Shown piece by piece: positions 1-7,585 of a DNA stretch of 8,979 nt. Origin of the DNA: JBFHES01 sp041584015 (GTDB taxonomy: Bacteria > Bacteroidota > Bacteroidia > Bacteroidales > M50B96); NCBI GenBank assembly GCA_041584015.1, contig JBFHES010000193.1:1-8979 (forward strand), given 5' to 3'. Each line of letters starts with the position of its first letter. Within the stretch, counting starts at the first letter, position 1. Both the position numbers and the translations under genes were made by a program. The notes under the pieces are model-generated. The model was not told the DNA's origin. It made no database searches and was given only the letters and a program-made list of their open reading frames with translations.

Positions 1-282
1 AGTAACGTCCATTACAATGCCAATACGATTATATGCCTTACCTAAAATGGTGTCATTACTAGATTCTTTACCTACAATAACTGCTTGTTTGCCATAATAC
101 AGAGCTGTATCAGGATTTGAATAACAAAGGCTTAAGCAGAGCTGATTCAATATAGTAGCTCGTTCGTTGGCGCTTAAATCTCCATCCAGTTGTGCTATCA
201 GGCTATCAACTTGAGCCTGACTTACACCAATACAAAAGACAGAGCATAGCAATAACGCACTTATTAGTTTTAGAAATTTCAT
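1..282 (-). CDS. Partial secreted TPR protein, probably N-terminus of a TPR sensor kinase or regulator
   Basis: This reading frame is open from an ATG at 282-280 to the left edge of the window, giving 94 residues with no stop, so the gene is cut. The first 22-24 residues (MKFLKLISALLLCSVFCIG, then VSQAQ) form a Sec signal peptide with likely cleavage after SQA. The mature part looks like tetratricopeptide helices: residues about 25-94 include a QLD..LSANERA segment and a DTALYYGKQAV segment, the pattern typical of helix pairs that start two-component TPR proteins in Bacteroidota. In that phylum such N-termini usually lead to a transmembrane helix, then a histidine kinase or a LuxR-type DNA-binding domain. 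The output domain lies outside the window, so this role is inferred from family habit. It is divergent from the DPP IV gene. A plain secreted TPR protein is the alternative. Confidence 0.75.
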   Translation of the reverse strand, partial: MKFLKLISALLLCSVFCIGVSQAQVDSLIAQLDGDLSANERATILNQLCLSLCYSNPDTALYYGKQAVIVGKESSNDTILGKAYNRIGIVMDVT

Positions 283-402
283 TTTAAGCCCTTTAAACCT
301 TTCACTAAAATAACAAAAAAAACTTACTTATGTTTTTCCTGGTATCGCTCCTATTTGCTTCTAAGCCCATTCAATTGGAATTTTGAAATGAGCTATTTAA
401 GT

Positions 403-438
403 TTTGTGCCATTATCTGCCGTTTCTTTTTTATTTTTG
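403..438 (+). promoter_or_regulatory. Putative Bacteroidota-type promoter for the DPP IV gene
   Basis: A TATTTTTG box at 431-438 fits the Bacteroidota -7 consensus TAnnTTTG. A TTTG at 403-406 could serve as the -33 element. The gap between them is 24 nt, somewhat longer than the usual 19-21, which lowers confidence. Transcription would begin near 443-448, leaving a leader of about 20 nt before the ATG at 465. No comparable box was found for the divergent gene on the minus strand in the same 182-nt gap. Confidence 0.4.
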
Positions 439-464
439 CCATCACCATATAAAAACCAATTAAA

Positions 465-2669
465 ATGAAGAGACCGTTTCTATTTCTTATTGTTATTGCT
501 ACGCTCATGTCAACAGTTACATTTGCACAGCAAGGAACAAAACAAGCTACAATTGATGAATGGCTTAAAGAATATAAATATTATGCAAGAGGTGTTCGTG
601 GCATTCGCTCGATGAATGATGGCTTGCATTATTCTAGCGTTGCCGGAAGAGGAAGTGCGATTGTTAAGTCGTCGTACAAATCGGGTAATGTAGTGGATAC
701 ACTTTGCAAGCTGAGCTGGATAAAGGAGGTTGAAATCAATGGTATCTCTAACTACGAATTTAGTGCAGATGAATCTCAAATTTTATTAGTTACCGATCAG
801 GAAGCCATTTACAGAAGATCATTTACAGCTTCTTATTACATTTACGATATTAAAGGTAAAACCACTAAAGCACTTTCAGAAAATGGAAGACAGCAATTGG
901 CAACCTTTTCACCTGATGGATCGAAAGTAGCATTTGTACGTGAGAATAATATTTTCTACGTTGATCTGGCTACGGGAAAGGAAATGCAAGTTACTACCGA
1001 TGGTAAATTCAATCATATTATCAACGGTGCTCCTGACTGGGTTTACGAGGAAGAGTTTGAATTCAATCAAGCATTTCATTGGTCTCCTGACGGCAGCACA
1101 ATTGCGTACATCAAGTTCAACGAAACGAATGTAAAGGAATTTGGCATGACAATGTTTGCCGGAACAAACCCGACCATTGAAGAGAACAAACTGTATCCGG
1201 AAAATCGTGTTTGGAAATATCCTAAATGTGGAGAAGACAACTCTGTTGTTAGTGTGCATGCTTATAATCTTGCAAATAAAAAAACACAAAGCATTAACAT
1301 AGGTACAGAGACAGATATCTATATTCCACGCTTACGCTGGACTCAAGATGCTTCGAAGCTTTGCGTATTCAGATTGAACAGATTACAAAACAAGCTCGAG
1401 TTACTTTTTGCAAATCCTGAAGATGGCACAACCAAAGTTATTTATACAGAAGAAAACAAATATTATATTGATGAGTCATATTTCGATGATTTACAATTTC
1501 TTGATGACAAGAAACATTTTGTAATGATGAGCGAAAAAGATGGCTATGCACATCTTTATCTGATGGATTTAGCGGGAAATCAGGTTAGCCAGATAACTAA
1601 GGGAAACTGGGACGTAACAGAGTTTATTGGTTATGATAGTAGAAAGAAAACGTTCTACTACCAGAGCGCAGAGGCATCGCCAATTTTACGAGACGTTTAT
1701 TCAATAAAGCTAAATGGCAAGAACAAGAAAAAACTATCTACCCAAAGTGGAACCAACAGTGCTAGTTTTAGCTCCAGCTATAAATATTATATCAATAACT
1801 TTAGTTCTTCTAACACGCCCACCCTTGTTACCTTGCACAATGCCAAAGGTAAATTGATCAGAAGTTTGCAGAGTAATGATTACCTAAAAAAGACCTTAGC
1901 TGAATATCAATTCAATTATGCTGAGTTTTTTACTTTTAAAACGTCAGAAGGTGTTGAGTTAAATGCATCGATTGTTAAGCCAGCTAACTTTGATGAGACG
2001 AAAAAATATCCTGTTTTAATGACACAGTATAGCGGTCCTAACTCACAAGAAGTGCTTAATCGCTGGGGCTTTGGTTGGGAACAAGTTTTAGCTGCAAAAG
2101 GTTACATTGTTGTTTCTGTTGATGGCAGAGGTACAGGAGCCAGAGGCGAAGAGTTTAGAAAAATGACCTACATGCAACTTGGCAAGTACGAAACCATTGA
2201 TCAAATAGAAGCCGCAAAATACTTACAAACTTTAAATTTTATCGATCCGGATCGCATCGGAATTTGGGGATGGAGCTTTGGTGGATTCATTTCAACCCTT
2301 TGTATGGAAAAAGGAAATGGCATTTTTAAAGCCGGTATTGCAGTAGCTCCTGTTACTAACTGGCGTTTTTACGACAATATTTATACCGAACGATTCATGC
2401 GTACTCCACAGGAGAACCCAGATGGTTACGACGATAACTCTCCACTATTCTTTGCAGACCAATTACAAGGTAATTACCTAATTTGCCATGGTAGTGCAGA
2501 TGATAACGTTCATGTGCAAAATACAATGGAGTTTATTGAGAAACTGGTACAAGCTAATAAGCAGTTTGATATGATGATATACACCAATAGAAATCATAGC
2601 ATTTACGGTGGAAATACGCGTTATCACCTTTATACAAAAAAAACAAACTATTTGCTTGAGAATCTGTAG
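465..2669 (+). CDS. Dipeptidyl peptidase IV, S9 family serine exopeptidase
   Basis: This enzyme removes X-Pro or X-Ala dipeptides from peptide N-termini and probably acts in the periplasm or at the outer surface, feeding peptide catabolism. Residues 1-21 are a signal peptide (ends TFAQQ). Residues about 90-440 form the DPPIV N-terminal beta-propeller (repeated FSPDGS, WSPDGS blades). It carries DWVYEEEFE at 191-199, whose glutamates near 196-197 hold the substrate amino terminus in characterised DPP IV enzymes. Residues about 500-734 form the alpha/beta hydrolase domain with YSGPNSQ (oxyanion tyrosine loop), the nucleophile Ser604 in GWSFGG, Asp679 in GSADDNVH and His711 in NRNHSI. The 32-residue Asp-His spacing equals that of human DPP4. 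The length, 734 aa, is normal for the family and the catalytic set is intact. The ATG at 465 is chosen because the signal peptide follows at once. It is its own transcription unit, closed by a terminator. Confidence 0.95.
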   Translation: MKRPFLFLIVIATLMSTVTFAQQGTKQATIDEWLKEYKYYARGVRGIRSMNDGLHYSSVAGRGSAIVKSSYKSGNVVDTLCKLSWIKEVEINGISNYEFSADESQILLVTDQEAIYRRSFTASYYIYDIKGKTTKALSENGRQQLATFSPDGSKVAFVRENNIFYVDLATGKEMQVTTDGKFNHIINGAPDWVYEEEFEFNQAFHWSPDGSTIAYIKFNETNVKEFGMTMFAGTNPTIEENKLYPENRVWKYPKCGEDNSVVSVHAYNLANKKTQSINIGTETDIYIPRLRWTQDASKLCVFRLNRLQNKLELLFANPEDGTTKVIYTEENKYYIDESYFDDLQFLDDKKHFVMMSEKDGYAHLYLMDLAGNQVSQITKGNWDVTEFIGYDSRKKTFYYQSAEASPILRDVYSIKLNGKNKKKLSTQSGTNSASFSSSYKYYINNFSSSNTPTLVTLHNAKGKLIRSLQSNDYLKKTLAEYQFNYAEFFTFKTSEGVELNASIVKPANFDETKKYPVLMTQYSGPNSQEVLNRWGFGWEQVLAAKGYIVVSVDGRGTGARGEEFRKMTYMQLGKYETIDQIEAAKYLQTLNFIDPDRIGIWGWSFGGFISTLCMEKGNGIFKAGIAVAPVTNWRFYDNIYTERFMRTPQENPDGYDDNSPLFFADQLQGNYLICHGSADDNVHVQNTMEFIEKLVQANKQFDMMIYTNRNHSIYGGNTRYHLYTKKTNYLLENL

Positions 2670-2692
2670 ATAAAAACATAATCGATAATTTG

Positions 2693-2730
2693 AAGGCAGG
2701 AATCTTTAAATACAGATTCCTGCCTTTTTT
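2693..2730 (+). terminator. Strong intrinsic terminator after the DPP IV gene
   Basis: The arm AAGGCAGGAATCT (2693-2705) pairs perfectly with AGATTCCTGCCTT (2714-2726) over 13 bp. The loop is 8 nt, and the right arm runs into seven T residues (2725-2731). It begins 24 nt after the DPP IV stop codon, an ordinary Rho-independent design. The T run ends only about 18 nt before the next start codon on the same strand. Confidence 0.9.
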
Positions 2731-2748
2731 TATTTCAAAATTTACAAA

Positions 2749-2991
2749 ATGGAATGTCGACCCAATTGTGGTGCTTGCTGTATCATCCCCTCCATCTCCT
2801 CTCCTCTGCCCGGTATGCCAAATGGCAAACCAGCATTTACGCGCTGCATACATCTTTCCGAAGATTTCAGTTGTTCCATTTTTAACTCGCCAGATCGCCC
2901 GGCAGTGTGCGATAATTTTAAAGCAGAAGAAATAATCTGCGGAAGCAGCCGTACTATAGCAATCGACAGATTAACAATGTTGGAAATGTAA
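2749..2991 (+). CDS. Small YkgJ-type cysteine-cluster protein (putative Fe/Zn binding)
   Basis: This 80-residue protein matches the CxxCxxCC / YkgJ family (annotated as zinc- or iron-chelating), whose cellular job is not firmly known. The N-terminus is MECRPNCGACC, giving the metal-ligand pattern C3-x3-C7-x2-C10-C11. Further conserved cysteines are C33, C42, C54 (in RPAVCDNF) and C64 (in CGSSR). The segment SPLPGMPNGKPA (19-30) is the signature of the short subfamily, so I regard this as a complete gene and not a fragment. There is no signal peptide, so it is presumably cytoplasmic. The ATG at 2749 is required because the first cysteine is residue 3. No Shine-Dalgarno is visible. An overlapping frame at 2690-2935 lacks this family signal and is a shadow. 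The gene lies between the DPP IV terminator and the cytochrome gene, with 136 nt to the latter. Confidence 0.88.
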   Translation: MECRPNCGACCIIPSISSPLPGMPNGKPAFTRCIHLSEDFSCSIFNSPDRPAVCDNFKAEEIICGSSRTIAIDRLTMLEM

Positions 2992-3099
2992 ACGACTATT
3001 CATAGGTAGTTCTCTATTGCCCACAAATTAGCTCTGCATGGTAGCACATTAACTATAAACAATACATCTAATTATCTATATAATCTGATCATTTTTTAG

Positions 3100-3107
3100 T
3101 AGTTTTG
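3100..3107 (+). promoter_or_regulatory. Putative -7 promoter box for the cytochrome gene
   Basis: TAGTTTTG is an exact match to the Bacteroidota -7 element TAnnTTTG and lies 20 nt before the ATG at 3128, leaving a leader of roughly 15 nt. No TTTG or TTG is visible at the expected -33 distance in the AT-rich upstream stretch, so this rests on a single box. Confidence 0.35.
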
Positions 3108-3127
3108 ATTTACTAATTCAGCTGCTC

Positions 3128-5008
3128 ATGAAAAATAGATCACTACCGTTAGCAACATTGTTCATATTAGGTTTATTCTTAATCTATGGATTTGTCAAAA
3201 ATAACGAAAGTACCAGAAACACTGATCTGCCATATGGTTACAATACGCTATTTGCAACAAGTGGCGAGTGCTTGATGTGTCATAATGCTATTGAAGACAA
3301 CTTAGGAGAACCAATGGGTATATTAGACGATTGGCGGTCGACGATGATGGCTAATGCCGCTAAAGATCCTCTTTGGAGAGCAAAGGTAAGTCATGAAGTT
3401 ATTGTTAATCCTGGATTGCAACAGGCCATAGAAGATAAATGCACCAGATGTCATGCTCCTGCAGCGAATTGGGATGCACACCATAACGGACAAAGTACTT
3501 ATTCGATAGCAGAATTAGAACTGGACACAATGGCACGCGACGGTGTTAATTGCACCGTTTGTCATCAAATTCCATCAAGCTCATTAGGCAACATTTCAGG
3601 TAATTTCGATATTAATGATCAGGCGGAAGTTTACGGTCCGTATGAAGCGCCGTTTACAAATCCAATGTTCAATCATACAGGATATACAGCTACTCATGCA
3701 CCACACATTAATGATTCAAAACTCTGTGCCTCTTGCCATACTTTAATTACACATAGTGTAGACTACAATGGCACATTAACCGGGAACGACTTTGTTGAAC
3801 AGGCCATTTACCACGAATGGTTAAATTCAGACTTCTCGCAAAACGGAACAAGTTGTCAGGATTGCCATATTCCCCAAAATGAAACTCCAGTTGTTATCAG
3901 CTCAAATCCACCTTGGTTTGATGATGAACGCACACCATTTGGGAAGCATGTCTTAGCAGGAGGCAATGTGTTTATGTTGAAACTGCTTAAGCAATTTACC
4001 AATGAACTTGGCATTACTGCAACATCGGCTAACTTTGATACTACAATTGCACGAACAGAGGAAATGCTCTATGAGCGAACGCTGGAATTAGAGATTACAG
4101 AACAATCCAGAACCATTGATACGCTATTTATTAATGTTGAATTAAGCAATATGACCGGGCATAAGTTCCCTGGAGGATTCCCGAGCAGACGCGTATTTGT
4201 TGAATTAATTGCAGAAACGGCAACCAATGATACCATATTCCACAGTGGTAAATTGAATAGTAATTATGATTTAATAAACGAAGTTTCAGGAATTGAACCT
4301 CATTACAATACAATCAACAATCCTCAACAAGTACAAATATATGAAATGGTAATGGGCGATTATCAGGGCATTCCTACAACAGTGCTTATGTATGCCGATC
4401 ACCAATTAAAAGACAACCGTCTGGTTCCGTCTGGTTTTAGTAACGGGCACAATAGTTACGACACGGTTAAAATTGTTGGTAATGCGAGCACGGATCCCGA
4501 CTTTAATCACAGCAATGGAATTGAAGGGAGCGGTAATGATATTATACATTACAACATTCCTCTTAACAATTTGCAGGAAGATCTTAATATAACAGCTAAG
4601 GTGCATTATCAAACAAGCTCAGGTAAATGGTTGGCCGAAATGTTTTCACATTCGAGCACCGAGATTGATACATTCAAGTATTTTTATAAGAATGCGGATA
4701 TAACTCCAATTATCGTTGCTTCTAAAAGTTTGTTAAGTTCGGCTATTGGTATTGAAAATGCCGCTCCAATGGAGCAGTTTATTATTTATCCTAATCCTGT
4801 TAAGCACACTTTATATATTAAGCATTTGAAGAACAACATTGAAGCTGTCAGATGGTTTAACAATAGTGGTGCTCCCATGCAACATGAGGTAAGCTACGAT
4901 AATAATGTTGCCACATCTAGAATTGCTATGAATACACCAAAGGGTGTTTACATCATTGAGGTAAGTTCGGCAAGTGAAACGTACCGAAGTAGAATATTGG
5001 TTCTTTAG
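3128..5008 (+). CDS. Secreted pentaheme c-type cytochrome with type IX secretion sorting domain
   Basis: The N-terminus (residues 7-23 hydrophobic) is a Sec signal or anchor. Five CxxCH heme-attachment motifs follow within 200 residues: CLMCH (48-52), CTRCH (105-109), CTVCH (142-146), CASCH (200-204) and CQDCH (243-247). This layout resembles the cytochrome c554-like multiheme group. A conserved-looking GKHVLAGGN (272-280) and TGHKFPGGFPSRR (343-355) follow; related multiheme cytochromes carry such a TGHxFP segment, where the histidine may be an axial ligand. Residues about 345-540 are otherwise heme-free and beta-rich. Residues about 548-626 are a Por/type IX sorting domain: IIYPNPVKHTLYI, then PKGVYIIEVSS, then a closing RSRILVL strand. 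The protein should therefore be matured with heme in the periplasm, then exported across the outer membrane and perhaps anchored on the surface. The electron donor, acceptor or substrate cannot be read from sequence; it is not a recognisable NrfA. The gene stands alone, with a bidirectional terminator behind it. Confidence 0.9.
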   Translation: MKNRSLPLATLFILGLFLIYGFVKNNESTRNTDLPYGYNTLFATSGECLMCHNAIEDNLGEPMGILDDWRSTMMANAAKDPLWRAKVSHEVIVNPGLQQAIEDKCTRCHAPAANWDAHHNGQSTYSIAELELDTMARDGVNCTVCHQIPSSSLGNISGNFDINDQAEVYGPYEAPFTNPMFNHTGYTATHAPHINDSKLCASCHTLITHSVDYNGTLTGNDFVEQAIYHEWLNSDFSQNGTSCQDCHIPQNETPVVISSNPPWFDDERTPFGKHVLAGGNVFMLKLLKQFTNELGITATSANFDTTIARTEEMLYERTLELEITEQSRTIDTLFINVELSNMTGHKFPGGFPSRRVFVELIAETATNDTIFHSGKLNSNYDLINEVSGIEPHYNTINNPQQVQIYEMVMGDYQGIPTTVLMYADHQLKDNRLVPSGFSNGHNSYDTVKIVGNASTDPDFNHSNGIEGSGNDIIHYNIPLNNLQEDLNITAKVHYQTSSGKWLAEMFSHSSTEIDTFKYFYKNADITPIIVASKSLLSSAIGIENAAPMEQFIIYPNPVKHTLYIKHLKNNIEAVRWFNNSGAPMQHEVSYDNNVATSRIAMNTPKGVYIIEVSSASETYRSRILVL

Positions 5009-5032
5009 TAGCAAACGGAATACTGATAATAA

Positions 5033-5070
5033 AGTAAAAGGGTAAAATCAGTTGATTTTACCCTTTTACT
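5033..5070. terminator. Bidirectional terminator between converging cytochrome and KamA-like genes
   Basis: AGTAAAAGGGTAAAATCA (5033-5050) is perfectly complementary to 5053-5070, 18 bp with only two bases (GT) at the centre. The inner GGGTAAAATCA stem is flanked by AAAA on the left and TTTT on the right, so each strand reads as a hairpin followed by a short U run. It sits 24 nt after the cytochrome stop codon and 21 nt beyond the end of the minus-strand KamA-like gene, as expected for a shared terminator. Confidence 0.85.
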
Positions 5071-5091
5071 GTACCAGACTATTATGCAACA

Positions 5092-6393
5092 CTATCCTTG
5101 CATTGTATTTAATTCATCTTCATAGAAAAACTTCTCTTCACCGAAGGCAGGAACTAATTCATCCAACCAAAGCGCTTTTTCGTCGTACTTTGCAAAAAAT
5201 GGTTTACCAACCCAGTCAGTATTTCTTCCCTGGATAAATCGTAACATAATAACCTTTTCGCCATTTACTTCAGAAACTCCAAGTACACTTACCTTACCAG
5301 GGTTTGCCGACATGCTCGGTCCACGAACGGTACGACTAATTCCACTTAAGTGAGAATAAGCTCCACGGAAAATTTTCCACGCATTTACAATTGGTACAGC
5401 AAAATAATCACGCGCACCAGTATCTCTGGCAAGGAACATATAATAAGGTACCATTCCCATTCTTACCTGCTCTGCCCACATCGTTTGCCAAACATCGCTA
5501 CTTGCATTAATATGTTCAAGTACCGGTGATTGTGTTCGAATAATTGCTCCAGTTCTTTGAATTCGCTCGATGGCTCCTTTTACAGAACTTGTTTGTAATT
5601 CTTTATAATGATTAAAATGAGCCATAAATGCCAGATTCTTACCTGAGTCAACAATGCGTCTGAAAACATTCAACATGGCGGAAGCATCATCATCGGTTAA
5701 ATATCGGTACGGCCAAAATGCCAGCGACTTGGTTCCCACTCTAATATTTACAAGATTTGGTAAATCAGCATCAAGTATTTGATCAATATATTGCTTGAAA
5801 ATACTAGCCTTCATGAACATCGGATCACCACCGGTAAACAATATGTCGGTAATTTCCGGATGAAGCTTTAAATAAGCAACCATTTGCTCACCTTGTTTCA
5901 TGGCAAACTTATAATCCCCAAGGCCTACAAACTGTGGCCAACGAAAACAGAAAGTACAATATGCATGACAGGTTTGACCTTGTGATGGAAAGAACAGCAT
6001 GGTTTCATCATACTTGTGCTGCACGCCCATTAACTTTTCGCCATTCAGTTCAGGAACATTATGCTCAAGCTGGCCCGCTGGATGCGGATTAAGCTTTAAA
6101 CGGATTTGATTTGCTGCCTTTTTAACCTCAGCTGTGGTAGCACCTGAATCAATTACCGCAGCCATCTTATTGTAATCCTCTTCCGAAAGCATTCCTTTTT
6201 GTGGAAAATTCAGAATGAACATCGGATCGGTTTTAAAATTATCCCAATCAATTAGCTCATTAACAACATAATTGTTCGTTTTAAAAGGCAATACATTTCC
6301 TACTACCTCAATTTCTCGTTTGTCTTCTTCAGAAAGCCTATCAATTTGAGGAATTTCTAAATAATTGTGTAAAGAATACGCTTGATATTTCAT
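5092..6393 (-). CDS. KamA-family radical SAM/PLP aminomutase-like protein, substrate uncertain
   Basis: KamA-family enzymes use SAM, a [4Fe-4S] cluster and PLP to shift an amino group by one carbon. Here the cluster motif is CHAYCTFC (C142, C146, C149), followed by FRWPQF. LFTGGDP (185-191) is the GGD motif that contacts SAM. In the C-terminal third, Lys367 in SANPGKVSV aligns by eye with the PLP-binding lysine of the PGGGGK motif in lysine 2,3-aminomutase, and GEKVIMLRFIQG (378-389) matches the strand that follows it. The length, 433 aa, is close to KamA. The two aspartates that bind the lysine side chain in the clostridial enzyme appear replaced (near residues 321-322 and Ser360), so lysine may not be the substrate. 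Alternatives are another amino acid aminomutase or an EpmB-like role. No lysine fermentation genes are nearby. The start at 6393 is the first in-frame ATG that fits. No clear promoter was seen. Confidence 0.88.
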   Translation of the reverse strand: MKYQAYSLHNYLEIPQIDRLSEEDKREIEVVGNVLPFKTNNYVVNELIDWDNFKTDPMFILNFPQKGMLSEEDYNKMAAVIDSGATTAEVKKAANQIRLKLNPHPAGQLEHNVPELNGEKLMGVQHKYDETMLFFPSQGQTCHAYCTFCFRWPQFVGLGDYKFAMKQGEQMVAYLKLHPEITDILFTGGDPMFMKASIFKQYIDQILDADLPNLVNIRVGTKSLAFWPYRYLTDDDASAMLNVFRRIVDSGKNLAFMAHFNHYKELQTSSVKGAIERIQRTGAIIRTQSPVLEHINASSDVWQTMWAEQVRMGMVPYYMFLARDTGARDYFAVPIVNAWKIFRGAYSHLSGISRTVRGPSMSANPGKVSVLGVSEVNGEKVIMLRFIQGRNTDWVGKPFFAKYDEKALWLDELVPAFGEEKFFYEDELNTMQG

Positions 6394-6509
6394 TTTCTAT
6401 TCATTTTTCATCTAACATTTAAGCTGCCGCTAACTCACCCCCCTTGACTAACAACAACTTACACACCAGAAACATCCGACGCGAAGTTAAATAAAAACAT
6501 AATCATTTA

Positions 6510-6521
6510 AAAGCATGCTTT
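6510..6521. repeat. 12-bp perfect palindrome in the KamA-like/transporter intergenic gap
   Basis: AAAGCATGCTTT is fully self-complementary and lies in the 238-nt gap between two minus-strand genes, about 117 nt upstream of the KamA-like start. It could be an operator half-site pair, but a palindrome of this size can occur by chance in AT-rich DNA. I found no TAnnTTTG box and no convincing terminator elsewhere in this gap. Confidence 0.25.
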
Positions 6522-6631
6522 GCTATCTATAATCTGTCTAATAGAAAATGAGGTTGGATTACCTGATAAGTCTAATACATTTAGTAATTAGATATGTTTA
6601 CCAATAAAAAACTACTCTTTTATAAGTGGCA

Positions 6632-7564
6632 TTATCCTAAAACGAGCTTCTTTTTAGACCAAAAGTAGGCGATGGTTAAACCTGACAATATATGCCATAT
6701 TCCCCACCACGCAGCAATAATCGCCATTCCACCCACCTGCAGCTCTTCAGGAAAAATCTTAGGATTAAAGATAAGCACCAATGCCAAACCTGAGTTTTGT
6801 ATTCCGGTTTCAATGGTAATTGAGCGTCTATCGGGCTTTGCTAATTTAAACAGTGCACTAAGTGAGAATCCAGTAAATAAAGCGACTGCGTTATGAGCGA
6901 GCACTATAAGCAGCACAAGGTGCACGTAATCAATAAAATAGTCGTAATTTTTAAGTAAAGCAATTACTACATAACCCATAAAAATAAGTATCGATATCAT
7001 TCTTAAAGGTTTAGATATCTTTAGTGTTAACTCTGGGAACTTTTTAGCGAACCACATACCTAATATTAATGGAATACCTAAAATGATAAATACTGTCTGA
7101 AACATGCTGTATGGATCAATTTCAATAGGCTGATAAGCAGGGCTTGTAGCACTGTACAATCCTCCCCAAAAAGCAAAGTTTAGCGGTGTCAGTACGATAG
7201 CAGCCAAGGTTGCAAAAGCAGTTAAACTAACTGATAGCGCTGTATTGCCCTTTGCCATAACCGACATAAAATTTGAAACATTTCCGCCCGGACAAGAAGC
7301 CACTAAAATCATTCCCAATGCAACAGTTGTTGAAGGCTGAATTAAATAAGCCAATAGAAAGGTAAGTGCAGGTAAAACAATAAACTGCGAAAAGATACCA
7401 ACCAAGGCAGGCTTTGGGTCTTTAATTAGTTTCTTGAAATTATCTAGTTTAATTTCTAATGCAACACCAAACATAATAATGGCAAGTGTCATATTCAAAA
7501 TTAGCAAACTGTCGGCATTAAAATTTAAACGAATACTGTCTAAAACTTCCAATGATTCTTTCAT
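6632..7564 (-). CDS. Bile acid:sodium symporter (BASS/SBF) family transporter
   Basis: This is an inner-membrane sodium-coupled carrier for organic anions. The BASS fold has ten helices, and about nine to ten hydrophobic segments are visible across the 310 residues. Family marks are MFGVALEIKL (31-40), ASCPGGNVSN (89-98) and TIETGIQNSGLAL (250-262), where Glu252, Gln256 and Asn257 correspond to the ExxxQN sodium-site motif and the SCPGG segment to the crossing helix. The substrate cannot be told from sequence; bacterial members carry bile acids, pantoate, 2-oxo acids and others. I use the ATG at 7564, not the longer frame at 7588: the latter starts with TTG and would lie inside the likely promoter. 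AGAGGGAAG just upstream of 7564 is a purine-rich, SD-like stretch. The gene is divergent from the exonuclease fusion, 111 nt apart, and no clear terminator follows it. Confidence 0.92.
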   Translation of the reverse strand: MKESLEVLDSIRLNFNADSLLILNMTLAIIMFGVALEIKLDNFKKLIKDPKPALVGIFSQFIVLPALTFLLAYLIQPSTTVALGMILVASCPGGNVSNFMSVMAKGNTALSVSLTAFATLAAIVLTPLNFAFWGGLYSATSPAYQPIEIDPYSMFQTVFIILGIPLILGMWFAKKFPELTLKISKPLRMISILIFMGYVVIALLKNYDYFIDYVHLVLLIVLAHNAVALFTGFSLSALFKLAKPDRRSITIETGIQNSGLALVLIFNPKIFPEELQVGGMAIIAAWWGIWHILSGLTIAYFWSKKKLVLG

Positions 7565-7585
7565 AATCTTCCCTCTTAGCTCAAT

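Noticed and set aside
909..1289. Minus-strand 126-residue open frame inside the DPP IV gene
   Set aside because: It is antisense to the beta-propeller coding region and its Cys/Phe/Ile-rich make-up is typical of a shadow frame.
2690..2935. Open frame overlapping the small cysteine-cluster gene on the plus strand
   Set aside because: It begins inside the terminator hairpin and has no family signal, while the overlapping frame at 2749 has a clear CxxxCxxCC signature.
3128..5008. Reading the multiheme cytochrome as nitrite reductase NrfA or hydroxylamine oxidoreductase
   Set aside because: There is no CxxCK motif, the heme count and spacing differ, and a long heme-free region plus sorting domain do not fit those enzymes.
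6596..6625. Possible hairpin (ATAAAA...TTTTAT) after the BASS transporter
   Set aside because: The stem is only A-T pairs of about six bases, too weak to call a terminator.
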